Shown here piece after piece: positions 48,799 to 57,813 of a DNA stretch of 64,000 bases. This stretch comes from Pseudomonas fluorescens (GTDB lineage Bacteria > Pseudomonadota > Gammaproteobacteria > Pseudomonadales > Pseudomonadaceae): NCBI RefSeq assembly GCF_902497895.1, contig NZ_CABVHQ010000004.1:1-64000 (forward strand), given 5' to 3'. Under the pieces are notes generated by a model, which worked only from the letters and a program-made list of their open reading frames with translations, made no database searches and was not told where the DNA came from. The stretch's first letter is position 1, and each line of letters opens with the position of its first letter. The translations under genes and the position numbers were made by a program.

Positions 48799-49847
48799 GA
48801 AGCGCTGGTTGGGGTGATGCTGCTCGCAGAGGCTGCTGGCGTTGCTACAGGCGACGCTGCAGGAGTGCTCGCAGACGTTGCCGGCGATGCTCCTGGCGCT
48901 GGAGTCACAGGCCTGGCCGCAACAGGAACCATTACCGGTTTAGCGGCGGCCGGCTTTTTCACGGCTGGTTTTGCTGCCGGTTTTGCTGCAGCTTTGGCAG
49001 GCGCTTTAGCTGCGACTGGTTTCGCCGCGCCAGCCTTGGCGGCCGGTTTTGCAGCAGCGGTTTTAGCCGCGGCAGGTTTGGCTGCTGGCTTGGCCGTCGC
49101 GGGTTTCGCGGCAGCAGTCCTGGCGGCTGGTTTAGCTGCGGGCTTGGCTGCGGTCGCTTTCGCGGCAGCGGGTTTGGTCGCAGGTTTGGCTGCAGCAGTT
49201 TTAGCAGCAGGCTTGGCCGCCGGTTTTGCCGCGGCAGGTTTGGCAGCAGTTGATTTAGCGGCGGGTTTGGCAGCGCTGGCAGCGACTGATTTTTTCACCG
49301 CAGGTTTCGCAGCGGGCTTGCCTGGCGCTTTAACCGGAGCCTTCGCAGCTGGTTTGGCCGCGGCTTTTGCCGGAGCCTTGGCCGGCGCTTTGGCAGCAAC
49401 CATCCTGGCCGCTGGTTTCTTCGCTGGGGCAGCGGCTGGCTTGGCGGAGCGCAGGGACAGCGCCTTGCCGACAGCCTCTTTCACTCGACCAACACCTTGC
49501 GCCAGTTTCAGGCTTTCCTGGGCATCGCGCTTGAGTTGAAGAATGTAGGTGCGGGTTTCGGATTGACGATCCTTGAGCGCATCCAGCAGCTCTTCAAGCT
49601 CCTTCACTGCACCCTTGGCCTTGGCTTGTGCCTTGGCCTTTCCGGCCGACGCAGCGTTTTGCAGTTTGGTGCGTGATTTGTGCAGTTTTTCTTGCGCTTT
49701 TCCGCGTTGTTTTTCCAGTTTGGCCAGCAGTTTTTCAGCATCAGCCAAAGCTTGGGAGCAGGCGTTTTCCAAATGCTCGAGCAGGCTGCCCGAGAGCTGT
49801 TGGAGTAAATGCAACGGAGTATTTACAGGCTTCTTATTGGCCGACAT
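48795..49847 (-). CDS. algP: AlgP histone H1-like regulatory protein
   Basis: 350 residues. Residues 1-130 form charged helices (NACSQALADAEKLLAKLEKQ, then KGAVKELEELLDAL). Residues about 135-320 are an Ala/Lys/Pro array built on K-P-A-A and related repeats, as in histone H1 and AlgP/AlgR3, where they bind DNA. The last 30 residues switch to Pro/Ala/Ser/Thr. Positively charged, nucleoid-associated; in P. aeruginosa it influences alginate genes. Located next to algQ, as in other pseudomonads. Repeat number likely varies between strains. Confidence 0.93.
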   Translation of the reverse strand: MSANKKPVNTPLHLLQQLSGSLLEHLENACSQALADAEKLLAKLEKQRGKAQEKLHKSRTKLQNAASAGKAKAQAKAKGAVKELEELLDALKDRQSETRTYILQLKRDAQESLKLAQGVGRVKEAVGKALSLRSAKPAAAPAKKPAARMVAAKAPAKAPAKAAAKPAAKAPVKAPGKPAAKPAVKKSVAASAAKPAAKSTAAKPAAAKPAAKPAAKTAAAKPATKPAAAKATAAKPAAKPAARTAAAKPATAKPAAKPAAAKTAAAKPAAKAGAAKPVAAKAPAKAAAKPAAKPAVKKPAAAKPVMVPVAARPVTPAPGASPATSASTPAASPVATPAASASSITPTSAS

Positions 49848-50039
49848 GGTTTACCTCCTAGCTTACGTTATTGCGGCTCATACTAGACCTCTGCTGCTAC
49901 CGCCGCTAGGGCATGTTGACAGTATCGAAAGCGCTACGTTGCAGTGAATTGCAAATGTTCTTCGTGGCGTTGAAAGCAGCCAAGCCGTCAACGCGTCAGC
50001 ACTGGCATAATCCCTCGCATCTCAGGCTGGAGCGTGCCC

Positions 50040-50705
50040 ATGTCGCGTTATCTTTTTTTATCGTTATGCCTGTTTTTTTCCCTGGTTCAAGCCGCTGAAA
50101 AACCCACGGAAAATGACTCCCGCGAGCTCGCTTACAGCCTGGGCGCCAGCCTCGGCGAACGCTTGCGCGAGGAGATTCCCGATCTGCAAATTCAAGCGTT
50201 GCTGGACGGTTTGCAACAGGCCTATCAAGGCAAGCCACTGGCACTCAAAGATGAACGGATCGAACAGATTCTTTCCGAGCATGAGAAACGGGCCGCAGAG
50301 AAATCCGCCCGGCCGCAAAGTGAGATCGCCCTCGAAGCAGAGAGCCGTTTTCTTTCAGCAGAAAAAGCCAGACCAGGGGTTCGTGAATTAGCGGAGGGAG
50401 TCCTGCTGACCGAACTGACTCCTGGCAACGGTCCAAAGGCAGGCCCGAACGGCAATGTCCAGGTTCGCTATATCGGTCGCCTGCCCGACGGCACAGTGTT
50501 CGATCAGAACAATCAGGCGCAGTGGTTTCGCCTCGACAGCGTGATCAATGGATGGCGCAGCGCATTGCCGCAAATGCCCACTGGGGCGAAGTGGCGCCTG
50601 GTCATTCCATCGGCCCAGGCGTACGGCGCCGACGGTGCAGGGGACTTGATTGCACCCTACACTCCACTGGTGTTCGAAATTGAGTTACTCGGTGTCGCAG
50701 GCTGA
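50040..50705 (+). CDS. FKBP-type peptidyl-prolyl isomerase
   Basis: 221 residues. Signal peptide MSRYLFLSLCLFFSLVQAAE. N-terminal dimerisation helices (ELAYSLGASLGERLREEIPD) and a C-terminal FKBP domain (VQVRYIGRLPDGTVFDQN, then GWRSALPQMPTGAKWRLVIP and YGADGAG). This is the FkpA/Mip-like periplasmic foldase type. The ATG at 50040 has GGAG at good spacing; the upstream GTG at 50034 does not. Between algP and algQ, as in P. aeruginosa. Confidence 0.92.
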   Translation: MSRYLFLSLCLFFSLVQAAEKPTENDSRELAYSLGASLGERLREEIPDLQIQALLDGLQQAYQGKPLALKDERIEQILSEHEKRAAEKSARPQSEIALEAESRFLSAEKARPGVRELAEGVLLTELTPGNGPKAGPNGNVQVRYIGRLPDGTVFDQNNQAQWFRLDSVINGWRSALPQMPTGAKWRLVIPSAQAYGADGAGDLIAPYTPLVFEIELLGVAG

Positions 50706-50720
50706 ATAAAAGCCCAAACG

Positions 50721-50750
50721 AAAAACGGCGCGCATGGCGCACCGTTTTTT
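50721..50750. terminator. Bidirectional terminator between FKBP and algQ
   Basis: AAAAACGGCGCGC-ATG-GCGCACCGTTTTTT, stem with one mismatch and A/T tracts on both sides; serves the convergent FKBP and algQ genes. Confidence 0.85.
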
Positions 50751-50777
50751 GATGATCTTTTTCGCCGAAGCGAATAC

Positions 50778-51236
50778 TCAGGCCTGAGCCGGAGCCTCTT
50801 CCTTGTGAGCCGTGTGCAGCACTTCGATCAGGCAATCTTCCAGTTCGAAGCGTTCGTGCAACAGACCACCCAACTCCTGGAATTTTTCCGCGACGCACTT
50901 TCCGGCATCACAGAGATCGTTGAACGCCAGCAGCTTCTCGGTAATCACATCGATGCGCGGGTAGATCGTCTCGGCTAATTCCAGCCCGCGGGTGTCGCCA
51001 AATGCCTTGGCTTCGCCGGTCAGCTGTTCATAGATCTCGAAATGTCCGGCCGAAACGTAATCGACCAGGACTCCGCAGAATTCCTGCAATGGCTTTCGGT
51101 TCTCGCCCAGCGCTTCTGGCTTGGCGCCGAGAGCATCATAGGCCCGAACCAGTTCGTGACGCTCCTGCAACCAGCGATCGATCAGCAGATGCACTCCACC
51201 CCAGCGTTCCTGAGCATTCTGACAACTTTCGAGCAT
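50778..51236 (-). CDS. algQ: Anti-sigma-70 factor AlgQ (Rsd family)
   Basis: 152 residues, the all-helical Rsd/AlgQ fold that binds region 4 of sigma-70. The N-terminus [20 protein letters not shown] and [30 protein letters not shown] are typical. In P. aeruginosa it promotes alginate, siderophore and virulence gene expression. Together with 6S RNA (18976) the window holds two regulators that lower sigma-70 holoenzyme activity. Single gene with its promoter in 51237-51442. Confidence 0.95.
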   Translation of the reverse strand: MLESCQNAQERWGGVHLLIDRWLQERHELVRAYDALGAKPEALGENRKPLQEFCGVLVDYVSAGHFEIYEQLTGEAKAFGDTRGLELAETIYPRIDVITEKLLAFNDLCDAGKCVAEKFQELGGLLHERFELEDCLIEVLHTAHKEEAPAQA

Positions 51237-51442
51237 GGTCTCTCTTCCCTTATGGGTAGTGCCGTCCTACACCCGCCGCAAGACTTGAACGATCAAGATT
51301 CGGCCAAGCAGGGCGCCACTGAGCAACATAATTCCAATAACACGTGCGGGCCAGATTATGCCCGCGCGACAACGGCTTCAAGGTACGCAGGAGATAAAGT
51401 TCATACAAGCGTTTAATCTCGAACGGTGGGGCGGGACCACAA

Positions 51443-51964
51443 TCACCCCCTGACCGCTCTACAGCGGGTGAAACGCAGGAACTGCAGCAGCTGAAAAATG
51501 CCCAGGCAGATCATCCCGACGAAGAACAGCAGGCTCCACTCGGGGATGCTCATATCAAACAGCGTCCAGGAGATTCGGGTGCATTCGGCAGTCCCCTGGA
51601 AGACCCGTTTCAACGCACCGGACCAGGACATGTTGCCCAGCAGGTACTCGAGGCCGGGCGAACACCCCTGCCAGCGCTCCTGAGGGGAATTTTGCAACAG
51701 CACATGCCGCCACGCGGTGAGCATTCCGCCAAGACTGCTGAGTAAGCTCAATAGCCAATACAGGTAACAACCCGTGCGGCTTGGCCCATGCACGGCTGCA
51801 ATCAGGCAAATCGCCGTGAGCAGAACCAGAAAGAACCGCTGCACCGTACACAGCGAGCAAGGTTCGAGCCCGACCGCATATTCCAGGTATAACGAGGCGC
51901 CCAGGGCCAGGGCACCTGCGGTGAACGCCATGAGGAACAAGGAACGAGAGCGGGCCAAAAACAT
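51443..51964 (-). CDS. dsbB: Disulfide bond formation protein B (DsbB/DsbH)
   Basis: 173 residues with four membrane helices. The quinone-linked periplasmic cysteine pair is CSLC (about 37-40), and the second redox pair is CSPGLE (Cys near 104) with ECTRISW (Cys near 131). It reoxidises DsbA and passes electrons to ubiquinone. Located between algQ and hemY; pseudomonads often have two DsbB proteins and this position matches the one called DsbH in P. aeruginosa. Confidence 0.9.
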   Translation of the reverse strand: MFLARSRSLFLMAFTAGALALGASLYLEYAVGLEPCSLCTVQRFFLVLLTAICLIAAVHGPSRTGCYLYWLLSLLSSLGGMLTAWRHVLLQNSPQERWQGCSPGLEYLLGNMSWSGALKRVFQGTAECTRISWTLFDMSIPEWSLLFFVGMICLGIFQLLQFLRFTRCRAVRG

Positions 51965-52201
51965 GGCTAATCCGTAACAAAAGAGACAGGCAGTTACGGT
52001 AGAGGAAAGACCGCAACCCTTTCAAGGCGGGCCTTAGCGGACACTTCCTGCAGATTGTAGGGAAATCCCGACAGAAAACAGGAGAACAAATGTAGTCCGA
52101 CGTAGGATGCAGCCTGGCGCCAGATAATGCGTGGAAAACGTCTGACAGCTCTGAAATGGCCGGCCCACCCTGGCGGGAGAACCAGCCATCCACAGCGCGC
52201 C

Positions 52202-53440
52202 TTACACGCGCGCCGGTACGGGCAGAGGCGAGGCCAGCAAGCGCTCGTCCAACAGCCCCAGGCCTTCCTGAAACAGCTGATTGCTGCGCTCGGTATCGCC
52301 CAATTGCGCCAGCAGGCGCGCGAGCTCGGCGCAAGCTTCCGGATTACGCTGCAGCCGCAAGCTGCTCTCCAGATAATCCCGCGCCTTGCCCCACAGGCTG
52401 CTTTGCAGACACAGACGTCCCAGGGTCAGCAGCAGGCTGGGATCCGCCGGGTGATCTTTCAACCAGCCCTCGGCGATGTGCAATTGCCGCGCGGGATCAC
52501 TGCCACGAAGCAGCCCGTAAAGCCGGACCAAATGACTGTCGTATTGGCGTTTGAGGGCACCGCGCAGGACCTCTTCGGCCTCGACTTCGGCCCCCAGTTG
52601 CCGCAGTTGTTCGGCATAGGCCAGCACCAATTGCGGTTCCTGGCGCTGAGCGGAACTGAGTTGCTGCCAGGCGCGATTGAGCGACTGCAAACCCGCCGTG
52701 TCGTCCTCCTCCCGTCGAGCCGCCAGTGTGAGGTTTTCACCCCAGGCTCTGCGCTCCAGCTCAATCAGCTCGGCGGGCGGCAGAACCTTGTCCTTGCGCA
52801 GTTCCGGCAGCAGACGGATCAGCGCCGACCAATCGCCCCGCTGCTGATGCAGACGCTGCAACTGACGCAGGACCTGAACACTATGCCGATGACGCTCATG
52901 CATGGTTTCCAGCGTAACGAGTGCGCCGTCGGTATCACCGCGGTCGATCTGCAACTGTGCGTGACTCAAGGCGATCGCCAACTCGGCCTGAGGCTGGCGC
53001 TCAAGGGCTCGCTCAAGCAGGTTGTCGCATTCTTCATACAGTCCCTGCTCGTTCGCCGCCCGCGCAGCGCCGAGGTAATACAGCAACGGTTGGCGCTCGG
53101 CTTCGGCAGCCCGGTGCAAATGCCGCTGAGCGCTGGCCCAGCGACCTTCGGCGAGGTCCATCTGGCCGTGCTCGATCGCCACTTGCACGCGGCGACTGCG
53201 GTTGCGTCGCGACCATGGATTGACCACGCCACCGGACGTCGTCAGCAACTCGCTCAGCAGCTTCACGCCCAGGACCACCAGCCAGATGAGCACCAGCAGC
53301 GCCAGGGTCGCCCACAGGCTCGACTCATAACGAAAGCTCTTGTAGGCGATCAGGACATAGCCCGCGTGCTCGGCGATGGCCAGCCCCAGCAAGGCTGCAG
53401 CAGCAATGACCACGAACAGGATCACATAGATGCGTTTCAT
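52202..53440 (-). CDS. hemY: HemY protein, TPR membrane protein of the heme operon
   Basis: 412 residues. Two N-terminal helices (YVILFVVIAAAALLGLAIAE and SLWATLALLVLIWLVVLGVK) anchor a periplasm- or cytoplasm-facing array of TPR helices (about 85-400; RWASAQRHLHRAAEAERQPL). Gammaproteobacterial HemY is not protoporphyrinogen oxidase; it is thought to scaffold late heme synthesis. Its start overlaps the hemX stop by four bases. Last gene of hemC-hemD-hemX-hemY. Confidence 0.92.
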   Translation of the reverse strand: MKRIYVILFVVIAAAALLGLAIAEHAGYVLIAYKSFRYESSLWATLALLVLIWLVVLGVKLLSELLTTSGGVVNPWSRRNRSRRVQVAIEHGQMDLAEGRWASAQRHLHRAAEAERQPLLYYLGAARAANEQGLYEECDNLLERALERQPQAELAIALSHAQLQIDRGDTDGALVTLETMHERHRHSVQVLRQLQRLHQQRGDWSALIRLLPELRKDKVLPPAELIELERRAWGENLTLAARREEDDTAGLQSLNRAWQQLSSAQRQEPQLVLAYAEQLRQLGAEVEAEEVLRGALKRQYDSHLVRLYGLLRGSDPARQLHIAEGWLKDHPADPSLLLTLGRLCLQSSLWGKARDYLESSLRLQRNPEACAELARLLAQLGDTERSNQLFQEGLGLLDERLLASPLPVPARV

Positions 53441-54576
53441 GGGTTGGTCTCCTGCGCAGTGTTCGCGGCAGGTTTGGCGGAGGTATTCACCGACTCCTCG
53501 ACACTCGGATTGCGACGTTCCAGATAAACCTGGACCGCGCTCAAGGTCGTCGCCAGGTCAGGAGTGATCACCGTAACCGGTTGCTTGCTCAGTTCGCCCA
53601 CCCGCTCAAGCATCAATTTACTTTGCGGGTTGTCCTGATTGAAGTTGCTTTTGAGAACATCCCGAGCCTCGGCCAGGGCCTGGGTATAAACCGCCGCCTG
53701 ACCATTGAGCGCAGCCCACTGCGCCTGTTCGAGCGCCAGGCTGAGCGCCAGCCGGACCTGGGTCAGGCTTTGCCCCGCCAGGAGCGGTCGGACATTTTTG
53801 TCGGCATTGAAGTCGATGCGGATATAGCGCGAGATTTCATCCCACCACTGCGCCCAGCGACTGGCGCCGTCGCCATCGGCCGTCAGGCCCAGCAGCGAAT
53901 CGCCGCGGTCCTGATACTCAGGCGCCAGTGCGCTGAGTTCGACCACCTGATCGCGCAAGGCACCCAGTTGCAGGAACAGCCCGGTACGGTCCGGCTGCTC
54001 GGTACTGCGCAGCGCCGCCAGGCTTTTTGCCAACTGCTCGCGGGCGGCGAAGGATGCAGGGTCATTCTGTTCGCGGAGGATCTCATCGGCGCCTTGCACC
54101 AGGGCATGGGCGCTGCTGATGTCCTGCAGCGCCGATAAACGCAGACTGGCCAGACGCAGCAAGTGCTCGGCTTCGGCCAGGCGCCAGTCCTTGCGGCTGG
54201 CTCCCAGCACGGTTTCGAGTCGCTGGTTCAAGCGTTGCTGATCACCTTGCAACTGCGTCAGCAGTCGCCGCCGGTCTTCCAGCTCATCGGCGGCCGGCAA
54301 TTGCTCCAGTCGCGCCGTCAGACGTTGCTCGTTGAGTTTGAGGGTCTGCGCCAGGTCGCCAAGCGCTTGTAACTGCCCCAGCTGTTGCTGGTTATTGGCT
54401 TGCAGGCTGCGAACCTGCCAAATCCCCCAACCGCCAGCAGCGACACCCGCCGCCCCCAGCAACAAGGCCAGAATCACCAACCCATTGCCCCGGCGTTGCG
54501 CGGTGGTGGTCGCAGGTTCAGCCGGCGCTTCGGACGCTGGCTGGAGTTCATCTTTAGGCAAGGTTGTTTCGCTCAC
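53437..54576 (-). CDS. hemX: HemX-like membrane protein of the heme operon
   Basis: 379 residues. An acidic/Ala cytoplasmic tail (1-28), one membrane helix (GLVILALLLGAAGVAAGGWG, about 31-50), then a periplasmic coiled coil (LQANNQQQLGQLQALGDLAQ through LNQRLETVLG) and the HemX domain (WRLAEAEHLLRLASLRLSAL). Often annotated as uroporphyrinogen-III C-methyltransferase, but it has no methyltransferase motifs and a structural role is more likely. Starts 17 bases after hemD. Confidence 0.92.
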   Translation of the reverse strand: MSETTLPKDELQPASEAPAEPATTTAQRRGNGLVILALLLGAAGVAAGGWGIWQVRSLQANNQQQLGQLQALGDLAQTLKLNEQRLTARLEQLPAADELEDRRRLLTQLQGDQQRLNQRLETVLGASRKDWRLAEAEHLLRLASLRLSALQDISSAHALVQGADEILREQNDPASFAAREQLAKSLAALRSTEQPDRTGLFLQLGALRDQVVELSALAPEYQDRGDSLLGLTADGDGASRWAQWWDEISRYIRIDFNADKNVRPLLAGQSLTQVRLALSLALEQAQWAALNGQAAVYTQALAEARDVLKSNFNQDNPQSKLMLERVGELSKQPVTVITPDLATTLSAVQVYLERRNPSVEESVNTSAKPAANTAQETNP

Positions 54577-54592
54577 GTATCCATCCTTTGCG

Positions 54593-55360
54593 TTAGAGAA
54601 CGGGCACGGGTTGCTCCCGTAACGCCGTCAGCAAAGCCGCGGCACTGGCGCCACGACAATCCACAACTGTTTGGGCGCCGGCAGCACGCGCCATCTCGGC
54701 GACCCGAGGACTTGGAACAAATAACGGCAACCGCGCCAACTCGGGCCAGGCCGTGCCTGCCAATTGCTGCAGGTGCTCAAAGCCCTGCCCACTGCTGACC
54801 ACCAGGCCGTTCAAGCGTTCCGTGGCAATCCGCGCAGGCAGCTGCGCCGACGCATACTGCGGCAGGTAGCGACGGTAGAGCTCCAGATAATCGACACTAG
54901 CACCTTGTTCGCGCAAACGCTCCGCCAGCAGCTCGCGCCCGCCTTCGCCGCGCATGATCAAAACCCGCGCGTCGGGCCGCGCGATAGCCTCGCGCAACTG
55001 CGGCAGCTCAAGCAAGGCCTCGCTGTCATCACCCACCAGGGGGTTGCTCACATCAAGACCGTAATCGTCGAGAATTTGTGCGGTGGCCGCGCCCACGCTG
55101 AACCAGCGCTGGATCGGTGGTTGCGGCCAGTACTGGTCGAGCAGATCCACACCCAGCCGGGCCGCAGGCTTGCTGACCACGATCACCGCGCAGTAGCGAT
55201 CCAGCTCGAGCATCATCGCGCGCTGAGCTCCGCAAACCGGTAGCGCCTCGATTTCCAGCAACGGCAGACTGCTGCTGAAAATGCCGACCTCAGCCAGGAC
55301 CGTGGCCAGCGCCGCCGACTCCTCCGTCGGCCGAGTCAGCAGCAGGCGCCAGCCTTTCAC
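54593..55360 (-). CDS. hemD: Uroporphyrinogen-III synthase
   Basis: 255 residues, two Rossmann-like domains. Closes and inverts hydroxymethylbilane to uroporphyrinogen III. The family is poorly conserved, but [20 protein letters not shown] at the start, [18 protein letters not shown] (about 95) and the late [15 protein letters not shown] fit. The ATG overlaps the hemC stop by four bases, which confirms the call. Confidence 0.93.
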   Translation of the reverse strand: MKGWRLLLTRPTEESAALATVLAEVGIFSSSLPLLEIEALPVCGAQRAMMLELDRYCAVIVVSKPAARLGVDLLDQYWPQPPIQRWFSVGAATAQILDDYGLDVSNPLVGDDSEALLELPQLREAIARPDARVLIMRGEGGRELLAERLREQGASVDYLELYRRYLPQYASAQLPARIATERLNGLVVSSGQGFEHLQQLAGTAWPELARLPLFVPSPRVAEMARAAGAQTVVDCRGASAAALLTALREQPVPVL

Positions 55361-56298
55361 TCTTTGCCGGCCTCACCGTAGACCGCTTGCAGAATCGCAT
55401 CGGCCCCTTGGGCCAGCAGGTCTTCAGCCACTTGCACACCCAGGGTCTCTGCCGCGCTTTGCGGGCCTCGGGCCTCGGCGCACAGCAACAGGCCACCGTT
55501 CGGATCCCCGACCAGGCCGCGCAACCAGATCTGCTCGCCTTCAAGCACGGCATAGCAGGCGATCGGCACTTGGCAGCCGCCATTCAGGTGTTTGTTCAGC
55601 GCACGTTCGGCAGTGACCCGAGTGGCGGTGTCCTGATGGTGCAGAGGTGCGAGCAAGGCATGAATCTCGGTATCGACGCTGCGGCATTCGATACCGACTG
55701 CGCCTTGGCCACCTGCCGGCAGGCTGTCGTCGACACTGATCGAAGAGCTGATGCGATCTTCGAAGCCCAGGCGAATCAAGCCGGCGGCCGCCAGAATGAT
55801 TGCGTCGTACTCGCCGGCATCCAGCTTGGCCAGTCGGGTATTGACGTTGCCGCGCAGGAAGCGGATCTGCAGGTCCGGACGGCGGGTCAGCAATTGCGCC
55901 TGGCGACGCAGGCTGGAGGTGCCGACCACGCTGCCCTTGGGCAGGTCATCGAGACTGGCGTAAGTATTGGAGACGAATGCATCGCGCGGGTCTTCGCGCT
56001 CGCAGATGCAAAACAGACCAAGCCCGTCAGGGAAGTCCATCGGCACGTCTTTCATCGAGTGCACGGCAATATCGGCTTCATGTTCGAGCAGAGCGGTTTC
56101 CAGCTCTTTGACGAACAGGCCTTTGCCGCCGATCTTCGACAGCGGAGAGTCAAGCAGCTTATCGCCACGGCTGACCATGGGCACCAGCGTCACGACCAGG
56201 CCGGGATGAGCTTCTTCCAGGCGGGCTTTGACGAATTCGGCCTGCCACAAGGCCAGGGCACTTTTGCGGGTAGCGATGCGAATTTCGCGAGGGGACAT
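55357..56298 (-). CDS. hemC: Porphobilinogen deaminase (hydroxymethylbilane synthase)
   Basis: 313 residues. Joins four porphobilinogens on a dipyrromethane cofactor attached to the Cys of [12 protein letters not shown] (Cys near 241). Conserved Arg/Lys loops: [29 protein letters not shown] and [12 protein letters not shown]. First gene of the hemCDXY operon; divergence is lacking, since algR lies upstream on the same strand 138 bases away. Confidence 0.96.
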   Translation of the reverse strand: MSPREIRIATRKSALALWQAEFVKARLEEAHPGLVVTLVPMVSRGDKLLDSPLSKIGGKGLFVKELETALLEHEADIAVHSMKDVPMDFPDGLGLFCICEREDPRDAFVSNTYASLDDLPKGSVVGTSSLRRQAQLLTRRPDLQIRFLRGNVNTRLAKLDAGEYDAIILAAAGLIRLGFEDRISSSISVDDSLPAGGQGAVGIECRSVDTEIHALLAPLHHQDTATRVTAERALNKHLNGGCQVPIACYAVLEGEQIWLRGLVGDPNGGLLLCAEARGPQSAAETLGVQVAEDLLAQGADAILQAVYGEAGKE

Positions 56299-56436
56299 GG
56301 ATCAATCCGTACTGAATAGATACGGCAGATAATAACAGCTCAGGCAAATCAGCTTTGACTTGAATCAGAAAGTGCGCGGGCTCCCTGGCCTGGCCTATGT
56401 GGCAACCGGTCCTGAAATCCGCGCGCAGGCGCCGGA

Positions 56437-57183
56437 CTAAAGCTGTTGCATCATCTTGCGCACGCCGGCTACATGGCGTCGGCTGACAATCAGCGCATCG
56501 CCGTTGAGGCCCTTTAGAAACAGCTGAAAATGCCCCAAGGGTGTACGCTGCAGGCGTTCGATTCGCTCGCGGGCCACCAGGGCGTTGCGATGGATCCGCA
56601 CGAAACGGTCGCCGAATTCATCCTCGAGCGCCTTGAGCGGTTCGTCCAGCAGGACTTCGCCGCCTTCATGGCGCAAGGTCACGTATTTGTGATCGGCGAT
56701 AAAATAGACCACCTGATCCAGGGGGATCAGTTCAATGCCTTTACGGGTTCTTGCGCTGATATGACTGCGTGGACCGTTGCCACTTTCGGCGGCCGGACGG
56801 GTCAGGGCTGCGAGTTGGACGCGGTTGGGTCGCTCGGCCTTTTTCAGCGCTTCAAGCAATTGCTCGGAGCGCACCGGCTTGACCAGGAAGCCTACCTCGC
56901 TGATCTGGAAAGCATCCAGGGCAAACTCATCATGGGCGGTGCAAAACACCACCGCTGGGGGCGCCTCGCGTTCGCACAGTCGAGCAGCAACCTGCAAACC
57001 GTCGAGGCCAGGCATGCGGATGTCGAGCAGCACGACATCCGGCTTGAGGCTGTCGATCAAGGCCAACGCCTCTTCGCCATTGGTGGCGCTCGGCTCCAGG
57101 ACATTGTATCCCTCGAGGTCGCTGACCATACGGCTCAGTCTCTCGCGGGCCAGGGGTTCGTCATCAACGATCAGGACATTCAT
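56437..57183 (-). CDS. algR: Alginate/type IV pilus response regulator AlgR
   Basis: 248 residues. Receiver domain MNVLIVDDEPLARERLSRMV with phospho-acceptor Asp54 in VVLLDIRMPG and Lys in FLVKPVRS; C-terminal LytTR DNA-binding domain (LDQVVYFIADHKYVTLRHEG, then FVRIHRNALVARERIERLQR). In P. aeruginosa AlgR controls alginate, pili and rhamnolipids with the kinase AlgZ/FimS. Here the coupled algZ is broken (next entry), although the ATGA overlap with algR survives, so AlgR probably works unphosphorylated, via another donor, or with its translation start altered. Confidence 0.95.
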   Translation of the reverse strand: MNVLIVDDEPLARERLSRMVSDLEGYNVLEPSATNGEEALALIDSLKPDVVLLDIRMPGLDGLQVAARLCEREAPPAVVFCTAHDEFALDAFQISEVGFLVKPVRSEQLLEALKKAERPNRVQLAALTRPAAESGNGPRSHISARTRKGIELIPLDQVVYFIADHKYVTLRHEGGEVLLDEPLKALEDEFGDRFVRIHRNALVARERIERLQRTPLGHFQLFLKGLNGDALIVSRRHVAGVRKMMQQL

Positions 57184-57600
57184 ATTGCGCTGGATTCCTG
57201 CGTGAGTCTCGCACAAGGATAGCGTAGACAGGTGACGTGACATCCGTCACGACGATCCACGCTAAGAGTAGCGCGAGGGCCAAAAAGTGCCCCGAGTCGG
57301 GAACCTATATTTACCAGTGCCTGCCGATTACCGTTCCAAGCTCGTGCTGGCGCGGCATCTTCGTAGGGATTGCTGATACACAATACGCATACCCCCTCTT
57401 TATAGCTGGCTTCTACTCTGAGCACATCGCCGTCGATTCGCGGCGCGACTTCATGGATCAGAGCGTTTGTAACCACGGCTGCATGGTCAGTTGCCCGACG
57501 GGCAAATCGTCTGAATTCGCGTTGACCTCTAGTGCAACTGTAGACGCTCGCCAAGACGATATTGCTCAATCGAAAAATATCATTTCGCCTGCACCCGCTC
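57180..57600 (-). pseudogene. algZ: Decayed AlgZ/FimS sensor histidine kinase, C-terminal fragment
   Basis: Three frames together rebuild the end of AlgZ. (a) 57600-57541: [20 protein letters not shown], then ERLQL, matching the RYLAIEQLRLGERL helix of AlgZ; a TGA replaces an Arg codon. (b) 57535 to about 57463: LEVNANSDDLPVGQLTMQPW, matching the region before the N box. (c) 57467-57180: NALIHEVAPRIDGDVLRVEA, then ISNPYEDAAP, ALVNIGSRLGALFGPRATLS and HVTCLRYPCARLTQESSAI, the intact N box to C-terminus (usual NALIHG has become NALIHE). The membrane domain and the phospho-accepting His box are absent. The TGA still overlaps the algR ATG (ATGA). The open frame nominally starting at 57602 ([10 protein letters not shown]) is a frameshift artefact. 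Confidence 0.85.
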
Positions 57601-57813
57601 ATAACGCCTGCGCAGCGGCTTCGCAGCCCTGGTTCGGCGCCTCGAGCTTATAGGTCCCAGTCTCTGCGCGCAGGGGTTCAACGGCAAGGCGCCAGGCAAC
57701 CCATGGAGAAAAAAACAACCTGCCGACCAGTGTCAACGCCAGCTACGGCAACCCTGTTATTATCCGCGACAACTTTTTACGCCATCTTCCTTCAGCAGAT
57801 CACGAGCGAATTC

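Noticed and set aside
48814..49539. 241-codon Ala/Gly-rich frame antisense to algP
   Set aside because: By-product of the repetitive Lys-Pro-Ala array; no independent evidence of coding.
57562..57813. N-terminal extension of argH to 57562
   Set aside because: This part overlaps the algZ relic and adds non-homologous residues; the ATG at 57814 matches known ArgH starts.
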